DNA of 64,000 nt, taken from positions 310,001 to 374,000 of the forward strand of contig CBDCVQ010000019.1 in the NCBI GenBank assembly GCA_965223165.1. The letters are read 5' to 3'. Both the position numbers and the translations under genes were made by a program. The notes below the pieces were generated by a model that was not told the origin of the DNA, did no database searches, and saw nothing but the letters and a program-made list of their open reading frames with translations. Below, piece after piece: positions 29,401-37,194 of the stretch. Source of the DNA: JABDMH01 sp965223165 (GTDB lineage: Bacteria; Bacteroidota; Bacteroidia; Chitinophagales; Saprospiraceae). Numbering within the stretch: position 1 is the stretch's first letter; each line of letters begins with the position of its first letter.

Positions 29401-32400
29401 CTTCATCGTCATCATCCACTCCGTCATTTCTGTCGTCCGTGGAGTAGTCCTCATCGGGATCGCTATCCACATCGTCTCCATCATCCGCCGTGATCTGCAC
29501 GCGATTGAGCAGCGAAGTTCCCTGAAAATCGGTGGCGATGTCGTAGGTGACGTTGATGGTTTCGCTCGCACCCCTCGGTAAGGAGGCGATCGTCCAAAGA
29601 TTGGCCGCATATTCGGTCACGTTGCTATTGCTAGCCGCATCACTGCTGACAAAAGCCAGTCCGGTCTGCGGATTATCCGTAACCTCGACATTGGCCCCAT
29701 CCAGTGATCCTTCGTTGGTCACCACAATGGTAAAGGTGACCTGATCACCAGGACTGAATGGCCCCGCACTGACAAGATTCTTGGTCAGCGCTAGGTCATA
29801 CGTACAGTCCACTACAGTGACCGTGACCACGGCCGTGTCGCTGCAGGTCGTAGCATTGCCATCAGCCGAAAGGATCAGGGTGTACTCCGTGGTTGTATTT
29901 GCTGCAACGTCCAGTGTCTGTCCCAGTCCCACAAAATTGGCGGATACCGGAGGACCGACAAACCAGAGGTAGTTTAACGTGGCATTGGGGTCGCTGGCCG
30001 GTGGCTGTGAACTACTTCCATCCAACGTCACCGTTTGCCCGGCACAATACTGACTCTGCGCCACCGTGGCAACGGCTGTGGGATTCAGACTAACGTCCAC
30101 ATTTACGGTCACCTCATCGATCACCTCGCATATCCCGGTGGCATCCTTCACGGTCAATCTGTATACCGTGGTAAAGAGCGGGCTCACATCTAATACTTGC
30201 GATTTGTTGCTGCCGTCGATCGAGGTTGGGTCCCCTGACACGATGGTCCAGGTGTAATCTGTTCCCACCGATGCTGAACCATCGATTTGCATAGATCCCC
30301 CTTGGCAGACGGATAGATCGTTGCCGGCATCCGCGATGACGGCCTCATTGATCAAGACGGTCTTGTTGGCACTTCCCGGGCAGCTCGTCCCGCTCACAAG
30401 GACACTGACCGCACCGCTGCCAGGGCTGGTGAAGGTGACTGAGGCGCTGGTGCCTGTACCCGAAGAAGGTGTTGCTGGTCCTCCAAATGTCCAGGAGTAG
30501 ATGGCCCCTGTGACAATGGGGGATACGGAGTAGGTCACCGTTTCTCCCGCACACACGGTATCTGGCCCATGGATCGTAATTGTCAGACCGGTCGTTTCGG
30601 TAATGGTGACGTCTTCTTGTGCGGTACAATTGTTGTCATCGGTAACGGTCAAACTATAGGTCCCCTGACCTACAGCGGTGAGCGTACTGGAGGTGGCCCC
30701 TGTATTCCAAAGGTATGAATAGGGAGATGTACCTCCGACCACCATAGATGGTATGTCTACCGTCTCACCGGTGCAAACCGATTGATCGACAAGGGTGATG
30801 ACGATAGCTGCCGGCTCTGAGATCGTGGCGGATGCAGATGCCGTGCAGTTGTTGTCGTCAGTGACGACTACATTGTACGTGCCTGCTCCCAGGCTGAGTT
30901 GATCCTCTTGTCCTTGCACGATTCCCGTGCCGTTAGTGGTGGTCCAGTCAAACGTGTAGGGCGTCGTGCCACCCGTGACGGTCAGGTCGATGGTTCCATC
31001 AAACCCTCCGGGACATGTGGCATCACCTTGTGCCAGGACCAGATCGAGTCCGCCGCTGGCATTTATCGTAGAGCTATCATTGACAAAACAACCGTTGTCG
31101 TCCGTGACGGTGTAGTAGTATTTTCCGGCCGCAAGACCAGTGGCCGTGGCAATATCGTCAGCTATATGGCCCCAGCTGTAGCTATAGGGGCTTTGTCCGT
31201 TACTAGCCTGCAAGGCAATTTCTCCATTCGACTGACCGCAACTTGCATCCGTGACGGTGGCTGATACGCTTGGCCCTTGGTTGACATCTACATCTACAGT
31301 CACATAATCTATCCGCTCGCATATACCGCTGGCATCCTTGACGGTCAGCTTATAGACAGTAGTAAACAGCGGGCTCACCGTGAGCATTGAAGTATTCGCG
31401 CCTCCATCAATAGATGTTGGATCTCCTGATTCGATGGTCCACGTAAAATCGGTACCGACAGATGCACTACCATCCAGTATCGTGCTTCCACCTTGACATA
31501 TGGTGGCATTAGCACCTCCATTGGCCTCGATAGGTTGACGGATGGTTACATCCATTTGATCGCTTCCGCTACAGGTTCCGTTGGTGACCGTCAACTGCAC
31601 AGTGGAGGTACCGCTGCTGGAGAACGTCACGGACACGGTCGTGCCGGTCGCGGTGGAAGGAGACGCCGAGCCGCTAAAAGTCCAAGCATAGGTGGCACCA
31701 CTGATGATAGGAGTAGCAGAGAAAGTAATGGATTCATTGGCGCACACTTCGGTGGGTCCGTTGATACTTACCGTTGGGCTACCGGTTTCGGTGACATCAG
31801 CCGTGGCTATGGCTTGGCAGCCGTTGTCATCGGTGACGGTGAGTGAGTAGTTTCCGGCGCCCACCCCGGAGAGGGTGGAAGTGGTGGCCCCGGTGTTCCA
31901 TAGATAGTTGTAGGGTGCGGTGCCTCCTGCCACGGCAGCCGGGAGGTTGGTCGTTTCTCCGGGGCAAACGGCTTGATCCGCCAGCGTCAACGACAATGCC
32001 GTTGGCTCGGCAATAGTTTCTGCATGTTGAACCGTACAATTATTGTCGTCCGTAACGACCAGATCGTATCTGCCCGCAGAGAGTCCACTTTGGTCTTCCT
32101 GCCCTTGCGTCAAGCCGCTGCCGTTGGAGGTGGTCCAGCTGTAGCTGTGGGGAGAAGTCCCTCCCGACACGGCAACATCGATGCTGCCGTCAGCAGCTCC
32201 ATTACAAGTCACATGATCCACCGCGGCCACGATGGAAAGATCCGTTGGCGCCGTGATGGTGATATCCTTGATCGTAGAGCAGTTGCCATTGTCGGCCACT
32301 GATAGGGTGTAGGTGCCGGCGCTGAGCCCCGACTGATCCTCCGAGCTGGGTGACAAACCACTACCATTGGAGGTGGTCCAGGCATAGGTATAGGGGGGAG

Positions 32401-34594
32401 TACCACCCGTGACGGTGACGTCTATGGAGCCATTGGTGGCTCCATGGCAATCCAGATGCGTCACACTTTCTGTGATCGACAGGTTGCAAGTGCACGGTCC
32501 TGGATCGGCCAAGTTCTGCGTACCGCTCTGGTCACTGCATCCTGCCCCGGAGCTCAGTATCGCATAGTAGGATCCCGGTCCCAGACCTGAAAAAGGCTGA
32601 CTGCCATCGATCGTGACGGTCCGGCTGGGTGTCTGAGCCACATTATTTCGGTACAGTGTCAAGGTGGCTGATCCACTGATGCCCGATACGTTAAATGTGA
32701 TGGATCCATCGGAGCTGCTGCCAGCACAGGTAGGCTGCGACGAACTCGTGATGGCCACTTGCAAATTGCAGCACTGCTGGTTGTTTAGGGTACCGGTGCT
32801 CGTAGCAGGGCAATTGTTGCCATCTAAGATGGCAATGTTGTAGTTGCCCGGAGCCAGATTGGAGAAGGTCAAGGCAAATTGACCTCCGCCTTGATTCTGT
32901 ACGGTGGCATTTCGGGAGGAGGTACTACCAGCCGTGGTGCCCGTGGCCGTCGCGCTAAGGCTGGCTGCCGTACTGTTGGTCACGGTATAAGTCAGCACTC
33001 CATCGTTCAGATCGGGACAAGTAGGTTGGGTGGATGTCCCGGCCATCACTTGCAGACTGGGTGGATTGCTCAGGGTTTGGGCACTGGAGGTCTGCTGGCA
33101 GGTGCTATTATTGGGATCGTAGACCCTTACCGTATAATTGCCCGGTCCCAAGCCCGAGTAGATATCTGTGCCGCTGGAGGGTACCTGACGGGTACTGGCT
33201 GCCACCAAGCTCCCGCCATTATACAGTTGCACATACATCCCGACTGCCCCGCTCACCGCATATCCAACACTGCCATCATTGCCAGCGCAGGTGATAGCTG
33301 AAACAATGGTGAGTGAGGGCTGTCCGATAGTACAACAGTTCGTGGGGTTTGTGAGCGTGGCCGCCCCAGAGCTTCCCTGACAATTTGTGTTCGAACCGTT
33401 GAAGACCACCGCATAGTAACTGCCCGCGGACAGACCAGCGAATGTGTAACTACCATTTGATAGGGCTACCGCACTGCCGACTGGCGTGCCCGACGTCGTG
33501 TAAAGCTGACCATAGAACGTGCCTGTGCCCGACGTCTGCGAAGTCAAAGTCAGACTTCCCGTACTGCTATTGCACGTGATCTGACTGCTCACTTGAAGCT
33601 GGACATTGGACACCGTACAGCAATTGGTCGGATTGCTCAAGGTGGCCGCCCCAGAGCTTCCCTGACAATTTGTGTTCGAACCGTTGAAGACCACCGCATA
33701 GTAACTGCCCGCGGACAGACCAGCGAATGTGTAACTACCATTTGATAGGGCTACCGCACTGCCGACTGGCGTGCCCGACGTCGTGTAAAGCTGACCATAG
33801 AACGTGCCTGTGCCCGACGTCTGCGAAGTCAAAGTCAGACTTCCCGTACTGCTATTGCACGTGATCTGACTGCTCACTTGAAGCTGGACATTGGACACCG
33901 TACAGCAATTGGTCGGATTGCTCAAGGTGGCCGCCCCAGAGCTTCCCTGACAATTTGTGTTTGAACCGTTGAAGACCACCGCATAGTAACTGCCCGCGGA
34001 CAGACCAGCGAATGTGTAACTACCATTTGATAGGGCTACCGCACTGCCGACTGGCGTGCCCGACGTCGTGTAAAGCTGACCATAGAACGTGCCCGAGCCC
34101 GACGTCTGCGAAGTCAAAGTCAGACTTCCCGTACTGCTATTGCACGTGATCTGACTGCTCACTTGAAGCTGGACATTGGACACCGTACAGCAATTGGTCG
34201 GATTGCTCAAGGTGGCCGCCCCAGAGCTTCCCTGACAATTTGTGTTTGAACCGTTGAAGACCACCGCATAGTAACTGCCCGCGGACAGACCAGCGAATGT
34301 GTAACTACCATTTGATAGGGCTACCGCACTGCCGACTGGCGTGCCCGACGTCGTGTAAAGCTGACCATAGAACGTGCCTGTGCCCGACGTCTGCGAAGTC
34401 AAAGTCAGACTTCCCGTGCTGCTATTGCACGTGATCTGACTGCTCACTTGAAGCTGGACATTGGACACCGTACAGCAATTGGTCGGATTGCTCAAGGTGG
34501 CCGCCCCAGAGCTTCCCTGACAATTTGTGTTCGAACCGTTGAAGACCACCGCATAGTAACTGCGCGGACAGACCAGCGAATGTGTAACTACCAT
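23459..34594 (-). CDS. Giant modular surface protein, C-terminal part after a frameshift
   Basis: This frame encodes about 3,700 residues of a protein whose beginning lies in another frame at 34422-36029. The apparent ATG at 34594 and the first dozen codons are an artefact of the frame change. Modules in order: four and a part of the 95-residue repeats; SprB-like modules (GGTPPYTYAWTTSNGSG) alternating with PKD-like ones (ATYAWTFSGSASPS); six DUF11 units starting YDLAL with Asp-rich tails; further SprB-like units; nine WxGPxGF modules, with an SdrD-B-like domain (VGDRVWLDADCDGIQD) after the seventh; and a C-terminal type IX sorting domain (YPNPAASHLQVSV to the end). Such proteins are secreted by the type IX system and serve adhesion or gliding. 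A terminator follows. Confidence 0.85.
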   Translation of the reverse strand: MVVTHSLVCPRSYYAVVFNGSNTNCQGSSGAATLSNPTNCCTVSNVQLQVSSQITCNSSTGSLTLTSQTSGTGTFYGQLYTTSGTPVGSAVALSNGSYTFAGLSAGSYYAVVFNGSNTNCQGSSGAATLSNPTNCCTVSNVQLQVSSQITCNSSTGSLTLTSQTSGSGTFYGQLYTTSGTPVGSAVALSNGSYTFAGLSAGSYYAVVFNGSNTNCQGSSGAATLSNPTNCCTVSNVQLQVSSQITCNSSTGSLTLTSQTSGTGTFYGQLYTTSGTPVGSAVALSNGSYTFAGLSAGSYYAVVFNGSNTNCQGSSGAATLSNPTNCCTVSNVQLQVSSQITCNSSTGSLTLTSQTSGTGTFYGQLYTTSGTPVGSAVALSNGSYTFAGLSAGSYYAVVFNGSNTNCQGSSGAATLTNPTNCCTIGQPSLTIVSAITCAGNDGSVGYAVSGAVGMYVQLYNGGSLVAASTRQVPSSGTDIYSGLGPGNYTVRVYDPNNSTCQQTSSAQTLSNPPSLQVMAGTSTQPTCPDLNDGVLTYTVTNSTAASLSATATGTTAGSTSSRNATVQNQGGGQFALTFSNLAPGNYNIAILDGNNCPATSTGTLNNQQCCNLQVAITSSSQPTCAGSSSDGSITFNVSGISGSATLTLYRNNVAQTPSRTVTIDGSQPFSGLGPGSYYAILSSGAGCSDQSGTQNLADPGPCTCNLSITESVTHLDCHGATNGSIDVTVTGGTPPYTYAWTTSNGSGLSPSSEDQSGLSAGTYTLSVADNGNCSTIKDITITAPTDLSIVAAVDHVTCNGAADGSIDVAVSGGTSPHSYSWTTSNGSGLTQGQEDQSGLSAGRYDLVVTDDNNCTVQHAETIAEPTALSLTLADQAVCPGETTNLPAAVAGGTAPYNYLWNTGATTSTLSGVGAGNYSLTVTDDNGCQAIATADVTETGSPTVSINGPTEVCANESITFSATPIISGATYAWTFSGSASPSTATGTTVSVTFSSSGTSTVQLTVTNGTCSGSDQMDVTIRQPIEANGGANATICQGGSTILDGSASVGTDFTWTIESGDPTSIDGGANTSMLTVSPLFTTVYKLTVKDASGICERIDYVTVDVDVNQGPSVSATVTDASCGQSNGEIALQASNGQSPYSYSWGHIADDIATATGLAAGKYYYTVTDDNGCFVNDSSTINASGGLDLVLAQGDATCPGGFDGTIDLTVTGGTTPYTFDWTTTNGTGIVQGQEDQLSLGAGTYNVVVTDDNNCTASASATISEPAAIVITLVDQSVCTGETVDIPSMVVGGTSPYSYLWNTGATSSTLTAVGQGTYSLTVTDDNNCTAQEDVTITETTGLTITIHGPDTVCAGETVTYSVSPIVTGAIYSWTFGGPATPSSGTGTSASVTFTSPGSGAVSVLVSGTSCPGSANKTVLINEAVIADAGNDLSVCQGGSMQIDGSASVGTDYTWTIVSGDPTSIDGSNKSQVLDVSPLFTTVYRLTVKDATGICEVIDEVTVNVDVSLNPTAVATVAQSQYCAGQTVTLDGSSSQPPASDPNATLNYLWFVGPPVSANFVGLGQTLDVAANTTTEYTLILSADGNATTCSDTAVVTVTVVDCTYDLALTKNLVSAGPFSPGDQVTFTIVVTNEGSLDGANVEVTDNPQTGLAFVSSDAASNSNVTEYAANLWTIASLPRGASETINVTYDIATDFQGTSLLNRVQITADDGDDVDSDPDEDYSTDDRNDGVDDDDEDEVSVPVGQVYDLALTKNLVSSGPFSPGDQVTFAIVVTNEGSLDGANVEVTDNPQTGLAFVSSDAASNSNVTEDAANLWTIASLPNGASETINVTYDIATDFQGTSLLNRVQITTDDGDDVDSDPDEDYSTDDGNDGVDDDDEDEVSVPVGQVYDLALTKNLVSSGPFSPGDQVTFAIVVINEGSLDGANIEVTDNPQTGLAFVSSDAASNSNVTEDAANLWTIASLPRGASETINVTYDIATDFQGTSLLNRVQITADDGDDVDSDPDEDYSTDDGSDGVDDDDEDEVSILVEQTYDLALAKMVIGQGPFRPGDIITYRITVTNEGRATASNVEVTDNPGAHLTFVSSNATSLSNVTQTNDSTYVIGLLLAFSTQDIEVTYRIDPDFMGDQVVNRAQITRDDGDDEDSDPDRDYDEDEDGDNDPDDDDEDEEITPVEQTYDLALAKSLVSAGPFRPGDQITFAIVVTNEGSLDAAAVEVTDNPGTGLTFASSDAGSNSNVSEDADNRWTIASLVSGATETIQVTYDIDANFQGTTLVNRAQITVDDGDDVDSDPDEDYDTDDKNDDTPDDDEDEVLTPMTLAYDLALTKVTMTAGPYHPDMLISYRIRVTNQGNADAANVEITDDPGPGLTFVNSNATGNISQDADNLWTIASLPVGSIADIMVAYRIQADYQGDQVLNRAQISRDNGDDRDSDPDGDYEQDEDGDGDPDDDDEDEVTIPITPPCTSQIGITPTVVSPSCEGGSDGSITLVVSNGTAPYHFHWSTGATSQNLANLSAGTYGVTVEDALGCSASTSVQVSDPASMQLRIAVTDATCSQQNGALDLQVTGRGSMSYRWSTGAISEDLTNLAPGRYEVTVSDAQNCQKVAAANVGRNMTDLQIQVSAGDLTCQSGQTQLSVQSPSVISVYQWTGPNGFTSNEAQPTVSQAGSYTLQVTDAVGCVGTGQVQVAMDRDEPDIQATGGSLGCQGSVQLQGASSSPGVIYTWTGPGGFSSNAPNPTVDQTGTYTLQVTGTNGCTAQESVQVIDGGEVLDFTLSAGQLNCTNATVQIVLSISQEVTTVQWIGPQGFASDVRDPVVSTPGIYQVTVTDVSGCSGTQDIEISRNLDLPDVQATGGTIDCAKDKVQLKGESLTAGATYRWVGPNGFTSDQASPVVETPGVYTLVVAAPNGCTNEAIAQVLTRTEGPDIQVTGTQVPCGQDSTTLGLNVTNASNWTVLWTGPNGFRSNLPMPTVGEVGTYGVTATLDDGCKTEESFEVTRSEDIDFVIHADTFDCDHPAVHLDWESSHDIERAYWIDPNGLVINEPRPIVTVRGIYQLILESSKGCVDTGQIQTVDNTIEPDVQAEGGLLDGCDTQPLRLFGFSGTPGVTYQWTGPDGFLSTDPRPYVRTPGRYLLSVTAPNGCEVITSVNVLLDSCEMVGDRVWLDADCDGIQDSLETGLAGIQVELYTCDSILVDSQMTDSLGHYRFVHLIPGEDYFLRFIRPDSLQFTVAEAGDSTLDSDVVYPDGRTRCFRAEENVIDMTWDAGFCMAPDTTDCKVQIIATRYDCRADSALLEVVSAGAIVSYGWRGPQGFSSALPAPIVPAAGTYYVETVDTSGCIGRDTIHLDTMELHDLVIEEVTVPCDSMGVWASVISTLPIHTKITWIGPDGRRVVGDSAMIYEAGLYWIVVEDTVSGCYDKFLQIFHSACCNILDGGLLGYDESNCGGYDPDEIISVIDPTGGSGVIEYMWIKTTDPSLPFSKWDPIWRADGPTYDPLPISVTTYYARCSRRRGCTAWLGETNVIRKEVRPEPSFDPDSVQVTHEASCDARDGVIRLLLHDTPLSVPYMARIVKDDTDEILAGPFTDREIVFQDLAPGTYHGLEVLSAAGCFSQVGDTTYVVEAYVCQQSAERSMHVAAYPNPAASHLQVSVRYPDDRQGRANIDIVDLLGARIAWYPNQEIRDGVLSFITDVSHYAAGLYIVRVTDGQETRTITVEILRR
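27230..29810 (-). repeat. Six DUF11 coding units with Asp-rich linkers, first three nearly identical
   Basis: Each unit begins YDLALTK or YDLALAK, holds a DUF11 fold (PGDQVTFAIVVTNEGSLD) and ends in an acidic linker such as DDGDDVDSDPDEDY. The first three units in protein order recur at 429 bases (143 residues) with almost no differences; the other three are diverged. The acidic linkers look able to bind calcium (inference). Confidence 0.88.
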
Positions 34595-35337
34595 TTGATA
34601 GGGCTACCGCACTGCCGACTGGTGTGCCCGACGTCGTGTAAAGCTGACCATAGAACGTGCCCGAGCCCGACGTCTGCGAAGTCAAAGTCAGACTTCCCGT
34701 ACTGCTATTGCAGGTGATCTGACTACTCACTTGAAGCTGGACATTGGACACCGTACAGCAATTGGTCGGATTGCTCAAGGTGGCCGCCCCAGAGCTTCCC
34801 TGACAATTTGTGTTTGAACCGTTGAAGACCACCGCATAGTAACTGCCCGCGGACAGACCAGCGAATGTGTAACTACCATTTGATAAGGCTACCGCACTGC
34901 CGACTGGCGTGCCCGACGTCGTGTAAAGCTGACCATAGAACGTGCCTGTGCCCGACGTCTGCGAAGTCAAAGTCAGGCTTCCCGTACTGCTATTGCACGT
35001 GATCTGACTGCTCACTTGAAGCTGGACATTGGACACCGTACAGCAATTGGTCGGATTGCTCAAGGTGGCCGCCCCAGAGCTTCCCTGACAATTTGTGTTC
35101 GAACCGTTGAAGACCACCGCATAGTAACTGCCTGCGGACAGACCAGCGAATGTGTAACTACCATTTGACAAGGCTACCGCACTGCCGACTGGCGTGCCCG
35201 ACGTCGTGTAAAGCTGACCATAGAACGTGCCTGTGCCCGACGTCTGCGAAGTCAAAGTCAGGCTTCCCGTACTGCTATTGCAGGTGATCTGACTGCTCAC
35301 TTGAAGCTGGACATTGGATACACTGCAGCTTGGACCA
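33326..35337 (-). repeat. Seven near-identical 285-bp coding repeats
   Basis: Equivalent points recur at 35319, 35034, 34749, 34466, 34181, 33896 and 33611: spacing 285 bases, except 283 between 34749 and 34466, where the 2-base deletion lies. Each unit encodes 95 residues with two Cys pairs (ITCNSS, NTNCQG, NCCTV). Copies differ at only a few positions, such as GTGTF against GSGTF, indicating recent amplification or gene conversion. Confidence 0.92.
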
Positions 35338-36029
35338 GTCACTGGCGGATTGGTCTCAAACAAAATGTCGTCAGTTGCACAGGTTGGGCAGGGCTGAAGA
35401 TTTCTGAGGCCACCATTGACCCAAGTTGTTTGTAGCCACCCTCCGCCCGAGTAGGCGGACGACTGGATAGATGCCCCATCGCCAATCTGAAATGCGGGTC
35501 CCGTACGGCTGAAAGTGATGTACGCACCCTGATTGGCTCCAACGCCGCTGGCAGTACCACTCACAGAAGTGTAATAATGCCAGTTAGCCGTATTCGGCGA
35601 GGGGCAAAAGCTGCCCCCACCCAGGTACGGAGTGCCTGAACCAGTACCTCCGGAGAAATTGAACGAAATATAAAACACATCGTTTGCGACCGTGCTCTGC
35701 GATACATAGCCAGTAAGGGTCGCCGATGTTCGACTGGCGTTCTCTGTCCAGGTGACGCCACCTCTGCTTGCATCCGCGCCATAGTAATATCTCAGACCAT
35801 TATAATGAAGAACCAAGACGTACTGTGTTCCTCCTTGACATGGGTTAATGTTCCAGGCAGCTTGTTGTGCCCCCGCATCCTGTACCAGGATGGTCAGTAG
35901 CAAGGACATGATTAGCCTGATTTTGAGATTGGCCACCTGCTTGGCTAGAAACCAACCCTGCCAGAGGCTCTGCCAGCTGGCAAGTCTTTCTTGCAGATAT
36001 GAATCTCTCGAGTGTACGCTGAATCTCAT
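34422..36029 (-). CDS. Giant modular surface protein, N-terminal part before the frameshift
   Basis: The start ATG at 36029 (MRFSVHSRD) is preferred over 36089. The N-terminal region is unusually long before a hydrophobic signal segment ending DAGAQQAAW. A unique domain of about 200 residues (TQYVLVLHYNGLRYYYGADA to PCPTCATDDI) precedes three 95-residue repeats beginning SVSNVQLQVSSQITCNSSTG. In the third repeat, LSAGSYYAVV becomes LSAQLLCGGL, because two C bases are missing near 34563 relative to the other copies; the frame then runs to a spurious stop at 34422. Restoring the two bases joins this frame to the one ending at 23459, about 4,190 residues in all. Confidence 0.8.
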   Translation of the reverse strand: MRFSVHSRDSYLQERLASWQSLWQGWFLAKQVANLKIRLIMSLLLTILVQDAGAQQAAWNINPCQGGTQYVLVLHYNGLRYYYGADASRGGVTWTENASRTSATLTGYVSQSTVANDVFYISFNFSGGTGSGTPYLGGGSFCPSPNTANWHYYTSVSGTASGVGANQGAYITFSRTGPAFQIGDGASIQSSAYSGGGWLQTTWVNGGLRNLQPCPTCATDDILFETNPPVTGPSCSVSNVQLQVSSQITCNSSTGSLTLTSQTSGTGTFYGQLYTTSGTPVGSAVALSNGSYTFAGLSAGSYYAVVFNGSNTNCQGSSGAATLSNPTNCCTVSNVQLQVSSQITCNSSTGSLTLTSQTSGTGTFYGQLYTTSGTPVGSAVALSNGSYTFAGLSAGSYYAVVFNGSNTNCQGSSGAATLSNPTNCCTVSNVQLQVSSQITCNSSTGSLTLTSQTSGSGTFYGQLYTTSGTPVGSAVALSNGSYTFAGLSAQLLCGGLQRFEHKLSGKLWGGHLEQSDQLLYGVQCPASSEQSDHVQ

Positions 36030-36778
36030 GATGTATAGCTTTTGAGTTATGAATGATTGAAAGTCTACATCGGCCCAACACACCTCCAAGAGATGTGATA
36101 GCCTGACATCTACCTAGTCAGAAGTTCCACGTAGTAGGGGAGTCAAGACGGCCTAAATGCCGGCACGCCGATACGACCCTTCTGTATCTTGTTCTTCTTT
36201 TGGTTGGAAAAACGGCTGTGACGCCCGCCTTCGATCCGTCGAATGGGGGCGACAGGATCAAAAACGTCCTTGGCAAAGCTGTCCTTGAGGACAGCTGCTC
36301 AGACCTAAGATGGATTCATGATGTTGTGCATGTCACTTCTTATATCGCCATCCTGGCCAGGGTACGTCCGAAGGACCAACTGCCCAGCAATGGATCGAAA
36401 TGCTACCTTTAAAAACAGTTCGGGATATATGATGTAAATGCCAAAAGACACTGCATAGGTAGAGCCAATTTTTGACCTAATTACCACCAAGACCCACATT
36501 GCACCCACATCTTGCCAAAATGTGGATCTTTCGCACCCATAAATTGTCAAGATGTGGATTTGCCTAGATGCAGAGCGTCTGTCCAAATTGCCAAATTGTG
36601 GAATACGTCCTACCCCAAGGGAAGAGAACAAAGGGCTCCTTTGGCAAGCAAATCCTTTTGCATGGCTGCCAAAATCTTTTGTCTAACAAAGCAGTTAAAT
36701 TAAAGACCCTGTCCGCATCGGACCCAACACGTGCGGGGTTAATGGATAAAATTGAGCACATAAAACTTCAAGAAAAAC
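36030..36778. other. Intergenic region with one hairpin, no recognisable gene
   Basis: About 750 bases upstream of the giant gene and the membrane-protein gene, which are divergent. An inverted repeat CCACATCTTGCCAA (36505-36518) / TTGTCAAGATGTGG (36544-36557), with one mismatch, encloses a further TGTGGAT. A short frame near 36568 starting VCPNCQ was not accepted as a gene. Confidence 0.5.
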
Positions 36779-37180
36779 ATGGCCGAAACTAAAATGCAAG
36801 TCGTGGGGATACCCCTTAACAAAAAGACGATGGTCCGATGGAAGATCTATCTAGATCGGGCAAAGATGTACCTGAGCTACATCAATTTTGCCATGATTGC
36901 CTTCGTATTTCTCAACTCCATTGAAGATGTCATCGTCAGGGAGTTTCTCGACGAGCATAAACTCATGCTCTATCCGCTTATCATGGTGGCGTTTATCGCC
37001 ATTTCGCTGGTTTTAGGGCGTTTTGACACCAAATTGGGATTGAGAAAAGAAGAAATGCGCAATAACGCCTCCGAAAATCCAGTGATCATGGAGGTCTTGG
37101 CCCATGTCAAAGCCATCAGAGGCGACCAGGTGAGGTCTTCGCCACGCTCGGTGCAGACGCCCGACGAAAAAGCGGAATGA
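36779..37180 (+). CDS. Two-helix integral membrane protein of unknown function
   Basis: 133 residues. Two transmembrane helices (about 30-50, SYINFAMIAFVFLNSI, and 65-85, LYPLIMVAFIAISLVLG) are connected by a short charged loop, with a basic N-terminal tail and a hydrophilic C-terminal tail ending PDEKAE. No family is recognised. It converges on the sulfatase gene, the stops being 14 bases apart. A structural or scaffold membrane protein is all that can be said. Confidence 0.55.
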   Translation: MAETKMQVVGIPLNKKTMVRWKIYLDRAKMYLSYINFAMIAFVFLNSIEDVIVREFLDEHKLMLYPLIMVAFIAISLVLGRFDTKLGLRKEEMRNNASENPVIMEVLAHVKAIRGDQVRSSPRSVQTPDEKAE

Positions 37181-37194
37181 GGCTGAGAAAGCTA

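Noticed and set aside
36568..36792. Short frame starting VCPNCQ that might be a transposase zinc-ribbon remnant
   Set aside because: Only one Cys pair, no further similarity, and it overlaps the start of the membrane-protein gene.
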